Below are positions 45,677 through 57,419 of a stretch of 64,000 nt of DNA, in pieces. Origin of the DNA: Polyporus tsugae (lineage: Eukaryota > Basidiomycota > Agaricomycetes > Polyporales > Polyporaceae); contig JAHRBS010000001.1 of NCBI GenBank assembly GCA_024305745.1, forward strand, positions 2,728,001 to 2,792,000, in the 5' to 3' direction. Positions within the stretch are counted from its first letter, which is position 1, and the number at the start of each line of letters is the position of its first letter. The notes beneath the pieces were generated by a model. It saw nothing but the letters and a program-made list of their open reading frames with translations. It was not told the DNA's origin and searched no databases. The translations under genes and the position numbers were made by a program.

Positions 45677-47887
45677 TCATGACGACGCGCGCGGCGGCGA
45701 CCCCACGATCTGCGACTGGTTGAACACCTTCAGCCAGCCCTCGCCCATGTCCGACCGCAGCGCCTCGATTCGCGCGCGGAACGCGTCCGCCTCCTCGAAC
45801 TGGCCCTCCTTCCCCTGCGCCGCGTCCCCCGGCTCGTACACCGACGCGGACATGCGCGCACGACGCGCTTGTGCCCGTGTGAGCGTCGAGGACTTCCGGT
45901 GCCCGAGCATCCGGCCGTCAGGCAGCGGCGCAAAGGCGTCGTCGATCGGCGAGGGCGTGAACTCGGTCATGTGCCGGCTGTGCCGCGATTTGGGCTTCAC
46001 CACTGCTGTCGGCTGCACGGAGGGTGGGGAGAACGCGCTCGGGAATGCACGCGACTGGGTGGGGGTGGGGGTAGCCGCGGTGGGCTGCTCGACCTTGCTC
46101 ACTGGGGCCGGCGTTGGTGCTGGAGCTGCACTTCGCTTCGTGGGGCTCTTTGTCCTCGAGGCGGTGGGTCGCGGCACGCTCTTCACGCTCGCGGCGTCGT
46201 TGGCCTCCTGGCCTCCGTCAAGATCCACTATCCGCTTGTTCTTCCGCTTCCTTCCGCGCGCCTGGCCGGCAGCAAGATGAGGAGATGCAGGATGCGATGG
46301 GTGTGATGCTGGTGATGAATTGGGGGAAGCGTGTAGCGGGCTGCTTTGCGCGTGCGCGCCGCCGTTAAGCCTCGAGGGGCCACCAACAGCCACAACAGGA
46401 GGGGAGGCTGCGACGGACGGAGGCCGCGTGGAGGTCATCTGCTCTGGCGGTGGTGAGGTGAGGTAGCGCTTCTCGTAGAAGCCCGGAGGGGATCCATCGA
46501 GGAGGATGCTCTTCTTCTCCTTCGAAAAATACTCGAAGCAGCGTATCCGATAGCCTTCCTCGAACTCCACAAGTGGATTGCCCTCCACTGACACCTGAGA
46601 AATGTTAGGTAGTGTGGCCAGGCGGCCGACCTCTGCGCTCTCTTCGATGAGGTTGTCCCGGAGATCCACACGCTCAAGAGCATACAGACGCTCGAGCCCG
46701 CAGATAGACTCCAAGCGGTTCTGCGACAGGTTGAGTGCAGCGACACCGCCGAGATTAGTGTAGATGCCGAGGACGGTGTCAATCATGTTATCGGAGAGGT
46801 TGAGGTGGACAAGATTGTAGAGGGCAGACAAGCCAGGGGGGACGGAGACAAGGAGGTTGGAGGAGAGGTCGAGGTGGGTCACGGAGGTGAGATACGGGAG
46901 GAATGATGTCGGAAGGAATGTGAGGGCATTGTCCGCAAGGCATAGGTGTCGTAGGAGAGACCAACATGACGAGGGGAGTTCCGGGGAAGCGAGCGGCCTC
47001 GGTGTATCTGGCAGAGGGGAATGTGGGTCCACATCGTCTTCCTCGACGTCCTCGGGGACAGACTCCGGAAGCTGCGTGTTCTGGAACGACGACCGGCGCG
47101 AAACACCGCGGGAGAACTGTCTGGACTTGAGAGAGCTCACCCGACCTTCGCGTCTCGCCTGGTCGTCCTTCACCGCGCTGATAAAGATATCGGACACATC
47201 CTCCAGGCCACTCCTCTTCACCGTCAAGCTCCGCAAACTCCTCGATAAGTTGTCCCAGCCGAGTACGGTCCTTGGATCGATGTCGATGCACTGGAGGGTT
47301 TGTAGATTCTTGAACGCTTGGAGGGGCAGAGCGTTCTCGATGGGCGAGTCCTTCGCAAGTTCTGCGATGAGCTTCGGCTCGGGTGCGTGAAGTGAGAGCG
47401 CTGGGAGGACGTTGAAACTCCTGAAGATATATCTGAGTTCGGCATCAAGACTGGGTGGGGCCGCTCGACCAAACCACCCAGCACCGAGCGACAGGCGCGA
47501 AACGGCGGATAATGAGGATCGGAGAGACACGAATGAGAGTGCGTCGGATCTGTCTCCGTGGGTAGGTATGGCGATGTAGTTCATAGGACGCGAGGGGTTG
47601 TCGACCTTGATATCGAGAGAGCCGACTTCGTAGCCCAACGCCTCCATGCGCATGAGGAGGTAAAAGAGGTGATGGATATCAAACGCGAGAATGACGGGCT
47701 TTACGTTCGTCGCTGCAGAGGGGTCGTAGGAGAACCAGCCGATGGGATTGAAGACAGAAAGCTCGGAAGAAGGTGGGGCCTTTGCTGGTCGTCTCCGGAG
47801 GGGGACTGACGCCGCCAATCCTGGTTCGTGCGTACGAATGTACTCTGCTGTGCGTCGAACATACTCGTCTCCAGGCTCGGGTTCCAT
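45677..47887 (-). CDS. Leucine-rich repeat protein, 736 residues, intronless
   Basis: One open reading frame starting at 47885-47887. The N-terminal 160 residues contain NPIGWFSYDPSAA and FDIHHLFYLLMRMEALGYEV. LRRs begin around residue 190 (LQTLQCIDIDPRTVLGWDNL) and continue after a Ser/Arg- and Asp-rich insert at residues 320-370: LLRHLCLADNALTFLP, VTHLDLSSNLLVSVPPGLS, LVHLNLSDNMIDTVLG, VAALNLSQNRLESICGLERL, LERVDLRDNLIEESAEV and ISQVSVEGNPLVEFEEGYR, followed by a cap (IRCFEYFSKEKKSILLDG). The C-terminal 240 residues are Pro/Ser/Ala-rich and basic (RGRKRKNKRIVD), with a short conserved-looking end AFRARIEALRSDMGEGWLKV. The repeats are of the SDS22/nischarin type found in signalling scaffolds. 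Function not known. Confidence 0.85.
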   Translation of the reverse strand: MEPEPGDEYVRRTAEYIRTHEPGLAASVPLRRRPAKAPPSSELSVFNPIGWFSYDPSAATNVKPVILAFDIHHLFYLLMRMEALGYEVGSLDIKVDNPSRPMNYIAIPTHGDRSDALSFVSLRSSLSAVSRLSLGAGWFGRAAPPSLDAELRYIFRSFNVLPALSLHAPEPKLIAELAKDSPIENALPLQAFKNLQTLQCIDIDPRTVLGWDNLSRSLRSLTVKRSGLEDVSDIFISAVKDDQARREGRVSSLKSRQFSRGVSRRSSFQNTQLPESVPEDVEEDDVDPHSPLPDTPRPLASPELPSSCWSLLRHLCLADNALTFLPTSFLPYLTSVTHLDLSSNLLVSVPPGLSALYNLVHLNLSDNMIDTVLGIYTNLGGVAALNLSQNRLESICGLERLYALERVDLRDNLIEESAEVGRLATLPNISQVSVEGNPLVEFEEGYRIRCFEYFSKEKKSILLDGSPPGFYEKRYLTSPPPEQMTSTRPPSVAASPPVVAVGGPSRLNGGAHAQSSPLHASPNSSPASHPSHPASPHLAAGQARGRKRKNKRIVDLDGGQEANDAASVKSVPRPTASRTKSPTKRSAAPAPTPAPVSKVEQPTAATPTPTQSRAFPSAFSPPSVQPTAVVKPKSRHSRHMTEFTPSPIDDAFAPLPDGRMLGHRKSSTLTRAQARRARMSASVYEPGDAAQGKEGQFEEADAFRARIEALRSDMGEGWLKVFNQSQIVGSPPRASS

Positions 47888-48304
47888 CGTTGTCGAGGGG
47901 GGAGAGAAGGAAAGGACAAGAGGGTGCGGTTGTGCAACGTGAAGTGCGACTGGATTCGCTAATTAAGGGTGCATGGAATGACGCGCTGGGGTCTGAACGC
48001 CGGGTTCTGCTTCTGCAACGTGGGCACCAAATGAGCGAATGCGGGCCTGTTGGCAGAGGGCGTACACACCTGGAGACCGCACGAGCACTGCGCGGTGGCG
48101 GCGCCCCCAGACGAGACGATGGGGAGACTCAGAAACGGTGGGGGAGTGGCAGTCGGGAGGAGGACTCGGATCCGCGCCGAACGGCCCCCGGCCCATTGAG
48201 CACGTTGCACGTGCTTGGGACGCGTCAGTGCGCCTCCACTTTGAGCTCTGGGAGCGCCGAGTGCCCCTCCGCCTTGAACTCGACCACCCATCTCTTCCGT
48301 AACC
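47888..48304. promoter_or_regulatory. Bidirectional promoter region LRR gene / RAD23
   Basis: 417 bp separate two divergent start codons. No TATA box evident. Confidence 0.55.
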
Positions 48305-49782
48305 ATGAAAATTACCGTAAAGACATTACAGCAGAAAGTCTTCCAGGTGCGCATACACGCTGGGTGTAGCATTTTCCGAAGTTTGAACTCGTAGATTCGC
48401 GTAGATCGATGCGGAAGGCTCAGATACTGTGGGCGACTTGAAGAAGAAGATCCAGGAAACCCAGGGCCATGGAGCTGAGAGCCAGAAGCTGATCTACTCT
48501 GGTACTATGCCCTCCATGCTCTGGAGTCTTCTGTGCTTATCGTTCACTAGGCAAGGTGCTACCTGACTCCAAGACGGTCGAATCATGTGAGATCAAAGAG
48601 AAGGATTTCCTTGTGCTCATGGTCTCGAAGGTGTGTCCCCATGTCGTGTTGCACGTCTCGATATGAATTCATTTTGTCGTCTCGCGCTAGCCCAAGCCGA
48701 CTCCCGTCGCTGCTCCCTCGACAAGTGCTGCCCCTGCCGCGCCACCAGCTGCTGCTGCCTCTGCCCCTGCCGCCGAAGTCCCACCGTCTACTCCTGCCAC
48801 CGCCCCCGCCGCTGCTCCTCAACCTCCCAATGCCCCCATTCTCACTCCTGCTCAGCCCGCACCTGTCGAAGGTGCTGCTCCCACTCCCGCTGCCGGGGAC
48901 GGCTCCTTCCTCGCGGGAGAGGCCCTCCAGTCAACAATTAACAATATGATCGAGATGGGTTTCGAGCGCGACCAGGTCATGCGTGCGCTCCGTGCAAGTT
49001 TCAACAATCCTGAGCGTGCAGTCGAGTATCTCTTCAATGTGCGTTCGGTTTATTCTCATTCAGTCCATCCTGTGCTGACAAATCTCTTGGAAAACGCAGG
49101 GCATTCCCGCGCACCTAGAGCATATGGCCCAAGCCCCAGCCCCCGCGGCCCAACCACCATCCGCTGCCGCCCCAGCACAGCCTGCCGCTCCGGCCGCGGC
49201 TCCGGCCGAGGCGGCGCAACCCGCTCAGCCAGCCCAGCCCGCTCAGCCTCAGAATCTCTTCCAGCTCGCCCAACAGCGACAGCAGCAGGCGCAACAGCCC
49301 GGTGCTGGCGGCGGCCTTCCTGGCCTCGGTGCCGGTGGAGCAGCCAATCTTGGTTCTTTGGCGGATCACCCCCAGGTGCAGCACCTACGCAATGTCATCG
49401 CGCAGAACCCCCAGCTCGCACAGCCGATTATCCAGGAACTCGCCGCGCAGAATCCGGGGCTAGCTCAGCTGATCGGTCAGAACCCGGAGATGCTCGCCCA
49501 GCTACTGACCAGCGCGCTTGAGGCGGAGGGCGAAGAGGGCGGACAGCTCCCTCCCGGTGCGCAGGTCGTGCACGTCACGGAGGAGGAGCGCGCTGCGATC
49601 GAACGGGTACGTGGTTGTTTGCGCCATGTTTTTGGACTGAGGCTAATTGTGCGGTGCAGTTGGAGGCGCTTGGTTTTCCGCGACAGGCCGTGATCGAGGC
49701 GTACTTCGCGTGCGACAAGAATGAGGAGCTTGCAGCAAATTACCTCTTTGACGGCGCGTTCGACGATCAGGGAGAGTCGTGA
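48305..49782 (+). CDS. RAD23: UV excision repair / proteasome shuttle protein Rad23
   Basis: Carries ubiquitinated substrates to the proteasome and stabilises the XPC/Rad4 DNA-damage sensor. The start at 48305 gives [14 protein letters not shown]. After an intron [17 protein letters not shown] and QKLIYSG, then (intron) [20 protein letters not shown] complete the ubiquitin-like domain. A Pro/Ala linker leads to the first UBA ([32 protein letters not shown]). After an Ala/Gln/Pro-rich linker comes the XPC-binding STI1 domain ([39 protein letters not shown]). The C-terminal UBA ([30 protein letters not shown]) ends at 49782. Complete and in canonical order. Confidence 0.95.
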
Positions 49783-49956
49783 GATGTCCTGTTTGGTTCC
49801 GGGCCGTGTCGCGATGTACGAGCGAGGATTATACAGACGACTATGTAGTTATCTCCCGTGTACCATTGAATTCCAGCATCGGTCGACAGTAGTGACTTGG
49901 GACTTTCCTATGACTCCCTTGTTGCTTTCCTCAGTGAATTTTACATCCGGTATTGA

Positions 49957-50262
49957 GTGACAGATATGATGAGAGGGCCACGTCAGTGGCTTGAAGGGTT
50001 GCCTTCCAGTGGATGGAGGTGGCAGACAGGGGCGTCGAGCTGTTCTTGCTCGAAGGATACCAGCTCGAGGGTTTCGCAGGCATGTTTCTCTGCATACGGA
50101 AAACATGTCGTGCCGGTGTCGGAGGACTGGACGGTGCGGTTGTGGAGTACTAAAAGAGTCATGTACTATGGCACCCTTGAACGACTCGGAGCATGAGGAC
50201 TGGGGTGCTGTACGCGTAGGTCGCTTTCTCGATGTTGGTACGGTCATCATCGAATTCTCTGT
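49957..50262 (+). pseudogene. WD40-repeat relic
   Basis: A short piece reads FSAYGKHVVPVSEDWTVRLW, clearly a WD40 blade (usual form FSPDGKHV.T.SEDGTVRLW), followed in a shifted frame by EHEDWGAVRVGRF, resembling the start of the next blade. There is no start, no further blades and the frame is broken. Probably debris of one of the large fungal NACHT/WD40 proteins. Confidence 0.6.
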
Positions 50263-50699
50263 GTGATATCCAGCATCTCGACGGAGGAACGAGACCCCTA
50301 GCATGGAACGTTTTGTTTCGCTCCAGCATTATCTGGACCCTACGTCGCGTCGTGTCGCTTGCATCTGGGCTTTCCTGGATACATGCTCAAGTGCTTTACC
50401 GTAGCTCCGAGTCCTCATTGTACCATACTCTCCTATTTTGTCTCACCAGATTCCTTATCTGGCTGAAATTAACCTCGAGCCCACCTTTGTTTTTTGACGG
50501 TCAGTACAGATAAAGGTATGACACGTTGCGCTGATGTACACGGGTGATAGTACAGGTAGTAATAATACAGATACACCATGCATGACCCAAGGGAGGAATC
50601 ATTCCGGTTCCTCGAATTTCTCCTGAAGTACTTCTATAATACCATGTTCCGTGCGTTACCTGGGCGGACATAGGGCCAGCATGGATTGAGTTCATCCTG

Positions 50700-52169
50700 T
50701 CATGCTTCGGCAGCGAGCGACCGGTAGATCGCAATGTTGATCAGGTTCGCGGACGACCCGTCCTCGGCCAGGAGCGTGACCTCCTCGAGGTCGTCGAGCA
50801 CCGCCGTGAGCTCCTCCGCGCGCGCGGACGCCCATACGAGCTTGCAGATTGCGGCATGCAGCGCGAGGTAGGCCGGGTTCGGGAGCGGGACGTCCGTCGA
50901 CGTGAACAGCTTCACGGTTTTGGGCAGCCCGAGGCGGGGCGCGACTTTGCCCCAGGTAAGGACTTTGTAGGTATTCGGCACGTCGGGGATGGGCTCCAGC
51001 GCGACTTGGAGCGCCGTGAAGTATCGGTGAAGGCTGCGAGAAAGGGAGATGGTCAGAGGTGTGAATCCACTGGGGTGAGAGATCGTTCGGGTTGAGGCAC
51101 TCACGTGGCAGAGAGCGTGATGACGTTGTCGAGCGAGTTGATGCCGGCGTACATGAGGTTGACGAGGCTCATGCCCCCGAAGCACTCGAGGGCGCACCAG
51201 ATGGACGGGAGGTGGGCGGCAGAGGCGGACGCGGACGCGGAGCTCGAGGAGTAGCCCACGCTATTGCGGAGGGAGAAGGGAATGATGTGGGCCACACGGC
51301 TCACCTCGAATCCTGTGCCGGTAAGGGCTCCAAGTCTATTGTATCCGTGGGGAAATAACATTTGTTAGCCTCGATCGCGGTGATCGGTGAGTGACAGGGC
51401 GGAAAGAGGGAAGACGTCATGTAAAAGTAATCGGGAGGAACCCCGGCGTTGTATTAGTACGGCCGACGCACGGCTCCGTTAAACCTCGTCGTTGACTACT
51501 TGTGTCAGACCTACCTTCCGAATACATAGCGGTCCCTCCTATGTGCACTTCGTCACGGGTTACATTTGTGGGTGGTGACAGGGTGACGTATTTGATAGCG
51601 TTGTGGAGAGAACTTACCCACTCGCAATAGTCTCTGGATCAACCTTCCCGGAGATCACACATCTGTGCTTGTCCCGTCGAAGTGCCTGTGGGTGCAATCC
51701 GTAAGCGACTGAGGAGAGATGCGTGTCTTGCTGGACGAACCGCATCCATTACACTTTTGAGCGCATTGACAGCTTCGGTCCCAGCGGGCGACCGGAAGGC
51801 ATCTGCGGAGGTGGAACCGCTGCAGGACGTCCTGCTTTGGGGCTGAGGTGTCTTGCCTCCGGACACGCGCACTAGGAGGAGCCAACATCAACGAGGAGAA
51901 CTGTGGGGAAGAGGCAAACACACACCTGGAACGATTATGTTCCGCCAGAAGAAGTCGGCCAACTGGGCAAAATGGCAGCTGTCCTCTTTCTGGGGTCCCT
52001 TGAACGCATCGCCGCAGTGGAGGATCTTGTTCGCGACGTTGGCCTTGCCCTTCTCATTGGGAGCGTACTGAAGGACGGCGAGGATGAGGTCCTGGTCGCG
52101 CTTTGAAGCGTGTTGGCGAACCACGAGGGCTGCACGGCTAACGACAGTGTCCAGAGTGATGGAAGGCAT
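50700..52169 (-). CDS. HNH endonuclease-domain protein (basidiomycete family)
   Basis: The start at 52167-52169 gives MPSITLDTVVSRAALVVRQH, followed by a helical leader (RDQDLILAVLQYAPNEKGKA, NKILHCGDAF). After a low-complexity middle part, the HNH core is spread over several exons: RDKHRCVISGKVDPETIASG (Cys pair equivalent), FEVSRVAHIIPFSL (first His), NSLDNVITLSATSLHRYF (Asn, then last His). The C-terminal part typical of this family reads ALEPIPDVPNTYKVLTWG, NPAYLALHAAICKLVW and LDDLEEVTLLAEDGSSANLI, ending at 50700. These proteins are very numerous in Agaricomycetes and none is functionally understood; DNA cleavage is inferred from the motif only. Confidence 0.85.
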
Positions 52170-52967
52170 GCCAAGAGGGTGTTTAGGACATGTTTTTTGA
52201 CACGGCTCAGATGTTATATGTGGGTTAAGGCGTCTGCATTAAGGAGTGATCGTAGATGATCGTGGGCGCTGGGACGGAGGTCTTAAGAAAACCCCTGAAA
52301 GCCTCAGGTGTTCTGTCAATGGTACCGGTGACTTACTAGTCTCACCTGTTACGCCGAGAGGTGTATCTGCCCCCGTCCCACAACCCATGTAGGTCACACT
52401 GTTGAAGGACGCTCCCGGTCTTCCTCCCAACGTCTCCGCAAAGTCTCTTCGCTAGTGTCTCTCGTGTTTGACGGTGTTCAGCTGGCTTCTGGCTTCTAGG
52501 ATCCACCCACGGAACTTTTATGCAGTAAAGTTTAGCCATGAGCTCGCTGAACGTTTCTCAAGCCAGCGCGGGCTTCTAGACCCAGTGACGAACCTGCTGG
52601 CCAGCTCGGCATGTATGTACCCCTCTCGTACCTTGTACTGAGGCTCAGCCGGGTCGGAACTAGGTCTAGATCTTGAGAAATATGATCGAGGTCGCCGTCC
52701 GCGTCAAGACTGGACAAGCGCGCTTGGGCGTTTGCTACATCCAGTCACGCGGAAGTCACAGTCTCGTGAGTACTTAGGCGTGAATGTGACTGGCTCTCGT
52801 AGCGCCCGTCGCGTCTTGGGACTTCGACGCGTCTCACTGGCTGGCAGGTGCCCACCCGCACGCTTGGCCGGTTCCCTTCTTCTCCAGCTTCCCCTGCGCG
52901 TTCTATCAGCTTGGCGTCCTTCTTCAGGTCCACCCTAGGCGCTCGATATCATACGCGTTGTTTGTGA
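52170..52967. other. Divergent intergenic region HNH gene / TPP1-like gene
   Basis: About 800 bp, no gene recognised. Confidence 0.4.
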
Positions 52968-55900
52968 TGGCGGACTCCATACCTGACCCCTGGATTGTCG
53001 ACTACCTGATTGACATTGCTGAAGAATATGGCGCGAACCTTTCCGCGGTACCTCGAAAGGAGAAGGCGATGAAAGCACAACTGGTCAAGGTAAGGTGCTA
53101 CTCTCGATGAAGCTATGGGTGAAATGCCGCGTGTATGCTGAAGCATCGTCTTGTGGTTAGTTCTTGACCTTCCCTCCCCCCGACCGCGACGAGCCCTGTT
53201 CGTTATGGGTCGAAATCTCGGATAAGAAGCACATCATCCGAGCTCGTTTGAGCGTAGACGCGATACTGGGCTACGGAAAGTACGTCACTATGTTCTTCAT
53301 CGAGACTAACGCTGACAACTGTATAGAAACCCTATTCATGGAGGGAGATCCATCACGTCACATAAATCTGCCTTTGTATCTCTCAAGAAGTTTCGCCTTG
53401 CCCTCGGGAGAGTCGCTCGGCACGATGGTCACACCGGCTTAACGGAAGAGTCTACCCTTTTCCTGGATGTGGACGAAATCCTCCTGAAAGGTTCGTTTGG
53501 CGAGCCTATGTGGGGTTCCCCGGCGGAGGCTGCGAGCGACGACCCGAGAATCCGAGAATGGATACATGGGTTGCGGCAGGATGGAGGTGCAGGGTGAGTT
53601 ATCTTCCATATGCGATGATCAGGGTCGGAGCTGATAGTACCTGCTGCAGAAACGTCCTGAAGCTCAGGAAGCAGGAGGCCGATGCCCGGGCCGCGGAGCG
53701 AGAGTCATTTGAGAGGCAAGCCGCCTTGAAGCCCCCAGCGAAGCCTCCCGTACAGACAACTATCAACCCCGCTGCTTTGGACACGAAAGTCCGTGTGACC
53801 AGGAAATCTGGTGCTCAGCGGCCGAGGACATCTCTCATCGCCGAGGACGTGAATGGTCGGCGACCCCGAGTTGACAAGGAGGTTCTCCGACGGGCTGCTT
53901 GGAAGGTGAGGCCTTACTTTACGTGGCCAGGCATTTGTGGCTCACCCGCACGCATATAGCGATTCCATACGAAGGTGATCAAGTATTTTCGTCCCCCTGA
54001 TGATGTCTTGGAACAATTAATGTCTCTCTCTGGTATGTTCTGTCAGTTGCATATACTACGCCCGACGTTTTCGTTGGCCGGTCTCCTCTTGCTCAACCAG
54101 CGTGCATTGGCCACGCATCCACCCTACTGCGCCTTCAGTTTCATGCTGCCTGAGTGCATAACCTGCATCTGGCGGTCGCATATTCAGCCTGGCCTATGTA
54201 TAGCAGATGCTATATGCATCGTAGAATGCACCTATGGGGCGTTCATGTGTGACCAACCACGCGTACCGTTGTTGAAGTCAGTCATACAGTACCTTTCCCT
54301 CACGCAAGGACCATGGTTGCGCCAGAGGGGAATCTACGGCTGGTGGTTAAGCTCAGGTCGTCAGCGAGTTCGACGTGAGGACGCGAGCTTTTGAACTTGG
54401 CATGACCCTGTTCTTTTCTATACTCTGTTCAAAAATTTGGCTAACGCGCTGACCCGCTCATTCTCTTCAGGCCAACCATTACCCAAATCAATCGCCCCTT
54501 CTCCAGCCATCGCGCGGAGAAATCGGTCCCGCTCGCGCTCAGGTGCTTGCCATGATAATGTCATGCATTTCTCTCTCTGACATTGGTTTGAAAGAATCCC
54601 GCGAGAGCGCCCACCATTTGACGCTCTCTTCTCGGTTGGCCTCGCTGGAGCGACAGGTCCGCAACTCACGAGCACATACCCCACAGTCTTCGCCACCTCC
54701 CCGATCTCCTTCACACTGGTCACCGTCAGAACGGGGGAGCCCCCAGCGCCGCCCTGCTCTGAACGATGATTCGTCTGAGACAGAAGAGGAACCCGATCTA
54801 GATGCGGACATGGGGGAACACGTTGCGGACTCTGTCCCTGACGATGCGGTAGACAGAGAGGAACATGCATCCGAACCTCCAGAGACAAATACAAATGAAG
54901 ACGACAGCCAAGCAGCGGACCACAGCTCGTCCTCCTTAACCATGCCACCACCCGCACAGCCCCGCCGCCAGCTATCCCCTTCCGACGTGCCGTATGCCAG
55001 TTCCCAGCCACTGACTCAATCCCAAGCTCCTGCCCAATTAGCGGATCACGACCTCCCTCCGTCGAGCTTCCCGATACCTCCATCGAGTTTCCGAGAACAG
55101 CCGTCCTCACCTCTCAACACCTACCAGCCCTCCTCCCACCGACTGGAATGGAGTGGGAGCGAACCGCTAATACGCCGAGTACCGCCCCCGATATGCAACG
55201 CATTGCGGCCCGACCCAGACGCGAGCGGCGACGGGAGGGTGTTGGTGGAGAACTCGGACACGGCGAGCCCCGGCAGCCAGCGGGTGGGTATGTCTCAGAG
55301 CCAAAGCCAGAGTCAAAGCCAGAGCCAGGACCGGAGCCAGGATCGGGATGGGGTGGGCTCGCAGGAGTCCCAGCTGCAGCAGTCGCAGCCGCCGTCGAAG
55401 CTCAGGAACGAGATCGAGCGCGCGCGCAGCCGCTCCCCTGCCGAAGAGGAGGAACAGGAAATGGGCCCCCGTGGGGGCAAAGAGGAGGTTGCGCAGGAGT
55501 CTCAGCCCGCGATCGAGGACGTGTCGATGGCGGAGGCGAAGGAAGGTCCGCAGGCGCAATCGCAGGGATTGCAGTATCCCTCTCAGTCCCAATCCCAGTC
55601 GCACTCGGGAGAGTCGCAGAAGTCGCGGCAGTCGCTATCGTACAAGGGCGACTCGCAGAGCCAGGACAAGTCCGCGGAGGAGTCTAAGGCACCCGCCTCC
55701 GCGGCCGAAGCTGTCGTCTCGGGAACCGAACACGGCCCGGTTTACGAGAACGAGGAGGCGCCTGCTGCTGAAGTACTAAAGGAAAATTTGCAGCTGACGG
55801 ACGCGAACGGTGGACGCGAGCATCGCTCTCCTTCTCCCCCACTGTCACTCATGCAAGTCGATGACCAGCCCCTTCCCACGGGGGTGACTGTTCCGACGTG

Positions 55901-57419
55901 GGCTGTCATTACGTCCGTGCCCTCCCCTGATAGCGGCCACGATGATAGCCAGGAAGAGGAGGCGAATGTCGACCAGCTTCTCTCCGACCCGATAGACATC
56001 GACCATGATGGCCACCCACCAGCAGCCGCGAAGACAAGGCGGAATGGGGCGGGCAACGCGGGAGGAAAAAGGCGGCTCGACCCGGACGATGCCCAGACGG
56101 CAGCTATGGTTGACCAGTACGTTTCGGAGGTGCAGCAGAAGGAAGGCGGAAGGCGGAAGGTGCGATCTGACGCGGCGACCACGCGTCACACCTCTCCTAC
56201 GAAGGCGTCACGCTCGCGCCAGCCTACGCCTCCCGTCGACGACGCGCTTCAGGATCGTGCCGCGAAACGACGTAAGAAGGAAGTCGAAGGGCCGGGCTTT
56301 CTCCGGGACGCGAACATGTCCACGGATGAGGCGTCAGGGAAGCGGCCCACGGCTTTGGCTAAAGGCAAGCAACGTGAACGCGACGGAGCATCTGTCTTAG
56401 ACAGACGCAAGACGTCCCCTGCTCTCCCTCTGGACGAACTGCCTCCCTCCTCTCAACCTGCCGGACATGACCCGACAGTGTGGGCAGCACCAACTTTCAT
56501 GCGGAAGCATACCAAGCCAAAGCAAGACGCGGTTCCTCCCTCTGTGAAGGTCGAGGTGAAGCCCTCATCAGTCACTGGCAAGGTTGCGGGTCGGAGGCGG
56601 CCTGCTAGCGGTTCTCCCGAACCGCAGGGCGAAGAGCGTCCTGCGAAGAAGCGGAAGACGTCTACGGCGGCAGTTCTAGTGGCCGGACCCCTTGCTGCCA
56701 CAAGGGCGGAACCACAGGCTGGTCGATCGGCGGGGAACTCCGGCGCGGCTACCAAAGCACCATCTGCCCGGCCCGAGCAGGAGCAGAAGAAGCGTCCGCA
56801 GGCTTCGGTTCGTCCCTCCCCGCACCCTGCTCCAGCCTTAGATGCAGGAAGCAGCATCAAGTACGTCGACCTTCGCGCTACCTCTCGGTCGTCTTCTCGA
56901 TCGTCTTCGCGGGCACCGCGGGCAGGAGGCCGTGGCTCTTCTGCTGCGAAAACCAACCGGACTCCCGACGAGCAGTCGTCTATCACCGGGAAGGGCAAGG
57001 CTCCGATGCGCTCTGCCCAAAGTGAGAAGGGAACGACCAGCTCCTCCGTTCCGCATAAAATGCCTGTTCTCCCCGTGATGTCTGGGGCGAAAACCGCGTC
57101 TTCCCGCAGCGTGGCCCGAGATGCTCCTGGCGTCCTGAGAGAGTCGTCGTCCTCTACTACTCGCCCTGCCCCTGCTGAAGGTCGAGTTCATGCCAGTACG
57201 ACGTCTTCTGGCCTCGACGCTGTTGAGGCGTCTCCTGATTCCGGTGAAGTGGGAGACGACAGGCCGCTGCTGGGCGGGTACAAGGTCTCGCTCGAGCTGG
57301 TCAAGGAGCCGGGCGGGCCACCGGTGCTTGGTTGGGAGGATGTGTTGCAGATCTTGCGCCGGACTGGGTCGTACCGCCGGCGGATGGCGAGTTCGAGCGC
57401 GAGGGAGGGGGAGAAATAG
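52968..57419 (+). CDS. Large protein with probable TPP1/Est3-type OB fold and S/T-Q clusters (candidate shelterin subunit)
   Basis: The start at 52968 gives MADSIPDPWIVDYLIDIAEE. Exons joined by clean GTAAGG and GTACGT introns give FLTFPPPDRDEPCSLWVEIS, DKKHIIRARLSVDAILGYGK, FVSLKKFRLALGRVARHDGH and STLFLDVDEILLKGSFGEP. Together these resemble the N-terminal OB fold of TPP1/Tpz1-type telomere proteins (PWI near the start, LWVxISD, a closing LFLDV strand). After HTKVIKYFRPPDDVLEQLMS there is an intron of about 440 bp. A short exon (PLPKSIAPSPAIARRNRSRS) and a small intron follow (54542-54595), then a 940-residue disordered tail to 57419. The tail is rich in SQ dipeptides (55290-55400 and 55550-55680), Pro, Asp/Glu and basic patches (PAKKRKTST). 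TPP1 identity is an inference; the tail could be a separate gene if the long intron is wrong. Confidence 0.6.

Noticed and set aside
49124..49384. Ala/Gln/Pro-rich repeat as a tandem-repeat locus
   Set aside because: It is the low-complexity linker between Rad23 UBA1 and STI1 domains, as in other Rad23 proteins.
54418..55110. Minus-strand open frame opposite the TPP1-like gene
   Set aside because: Shadow frame; the plus strand has spliced exons in phase.
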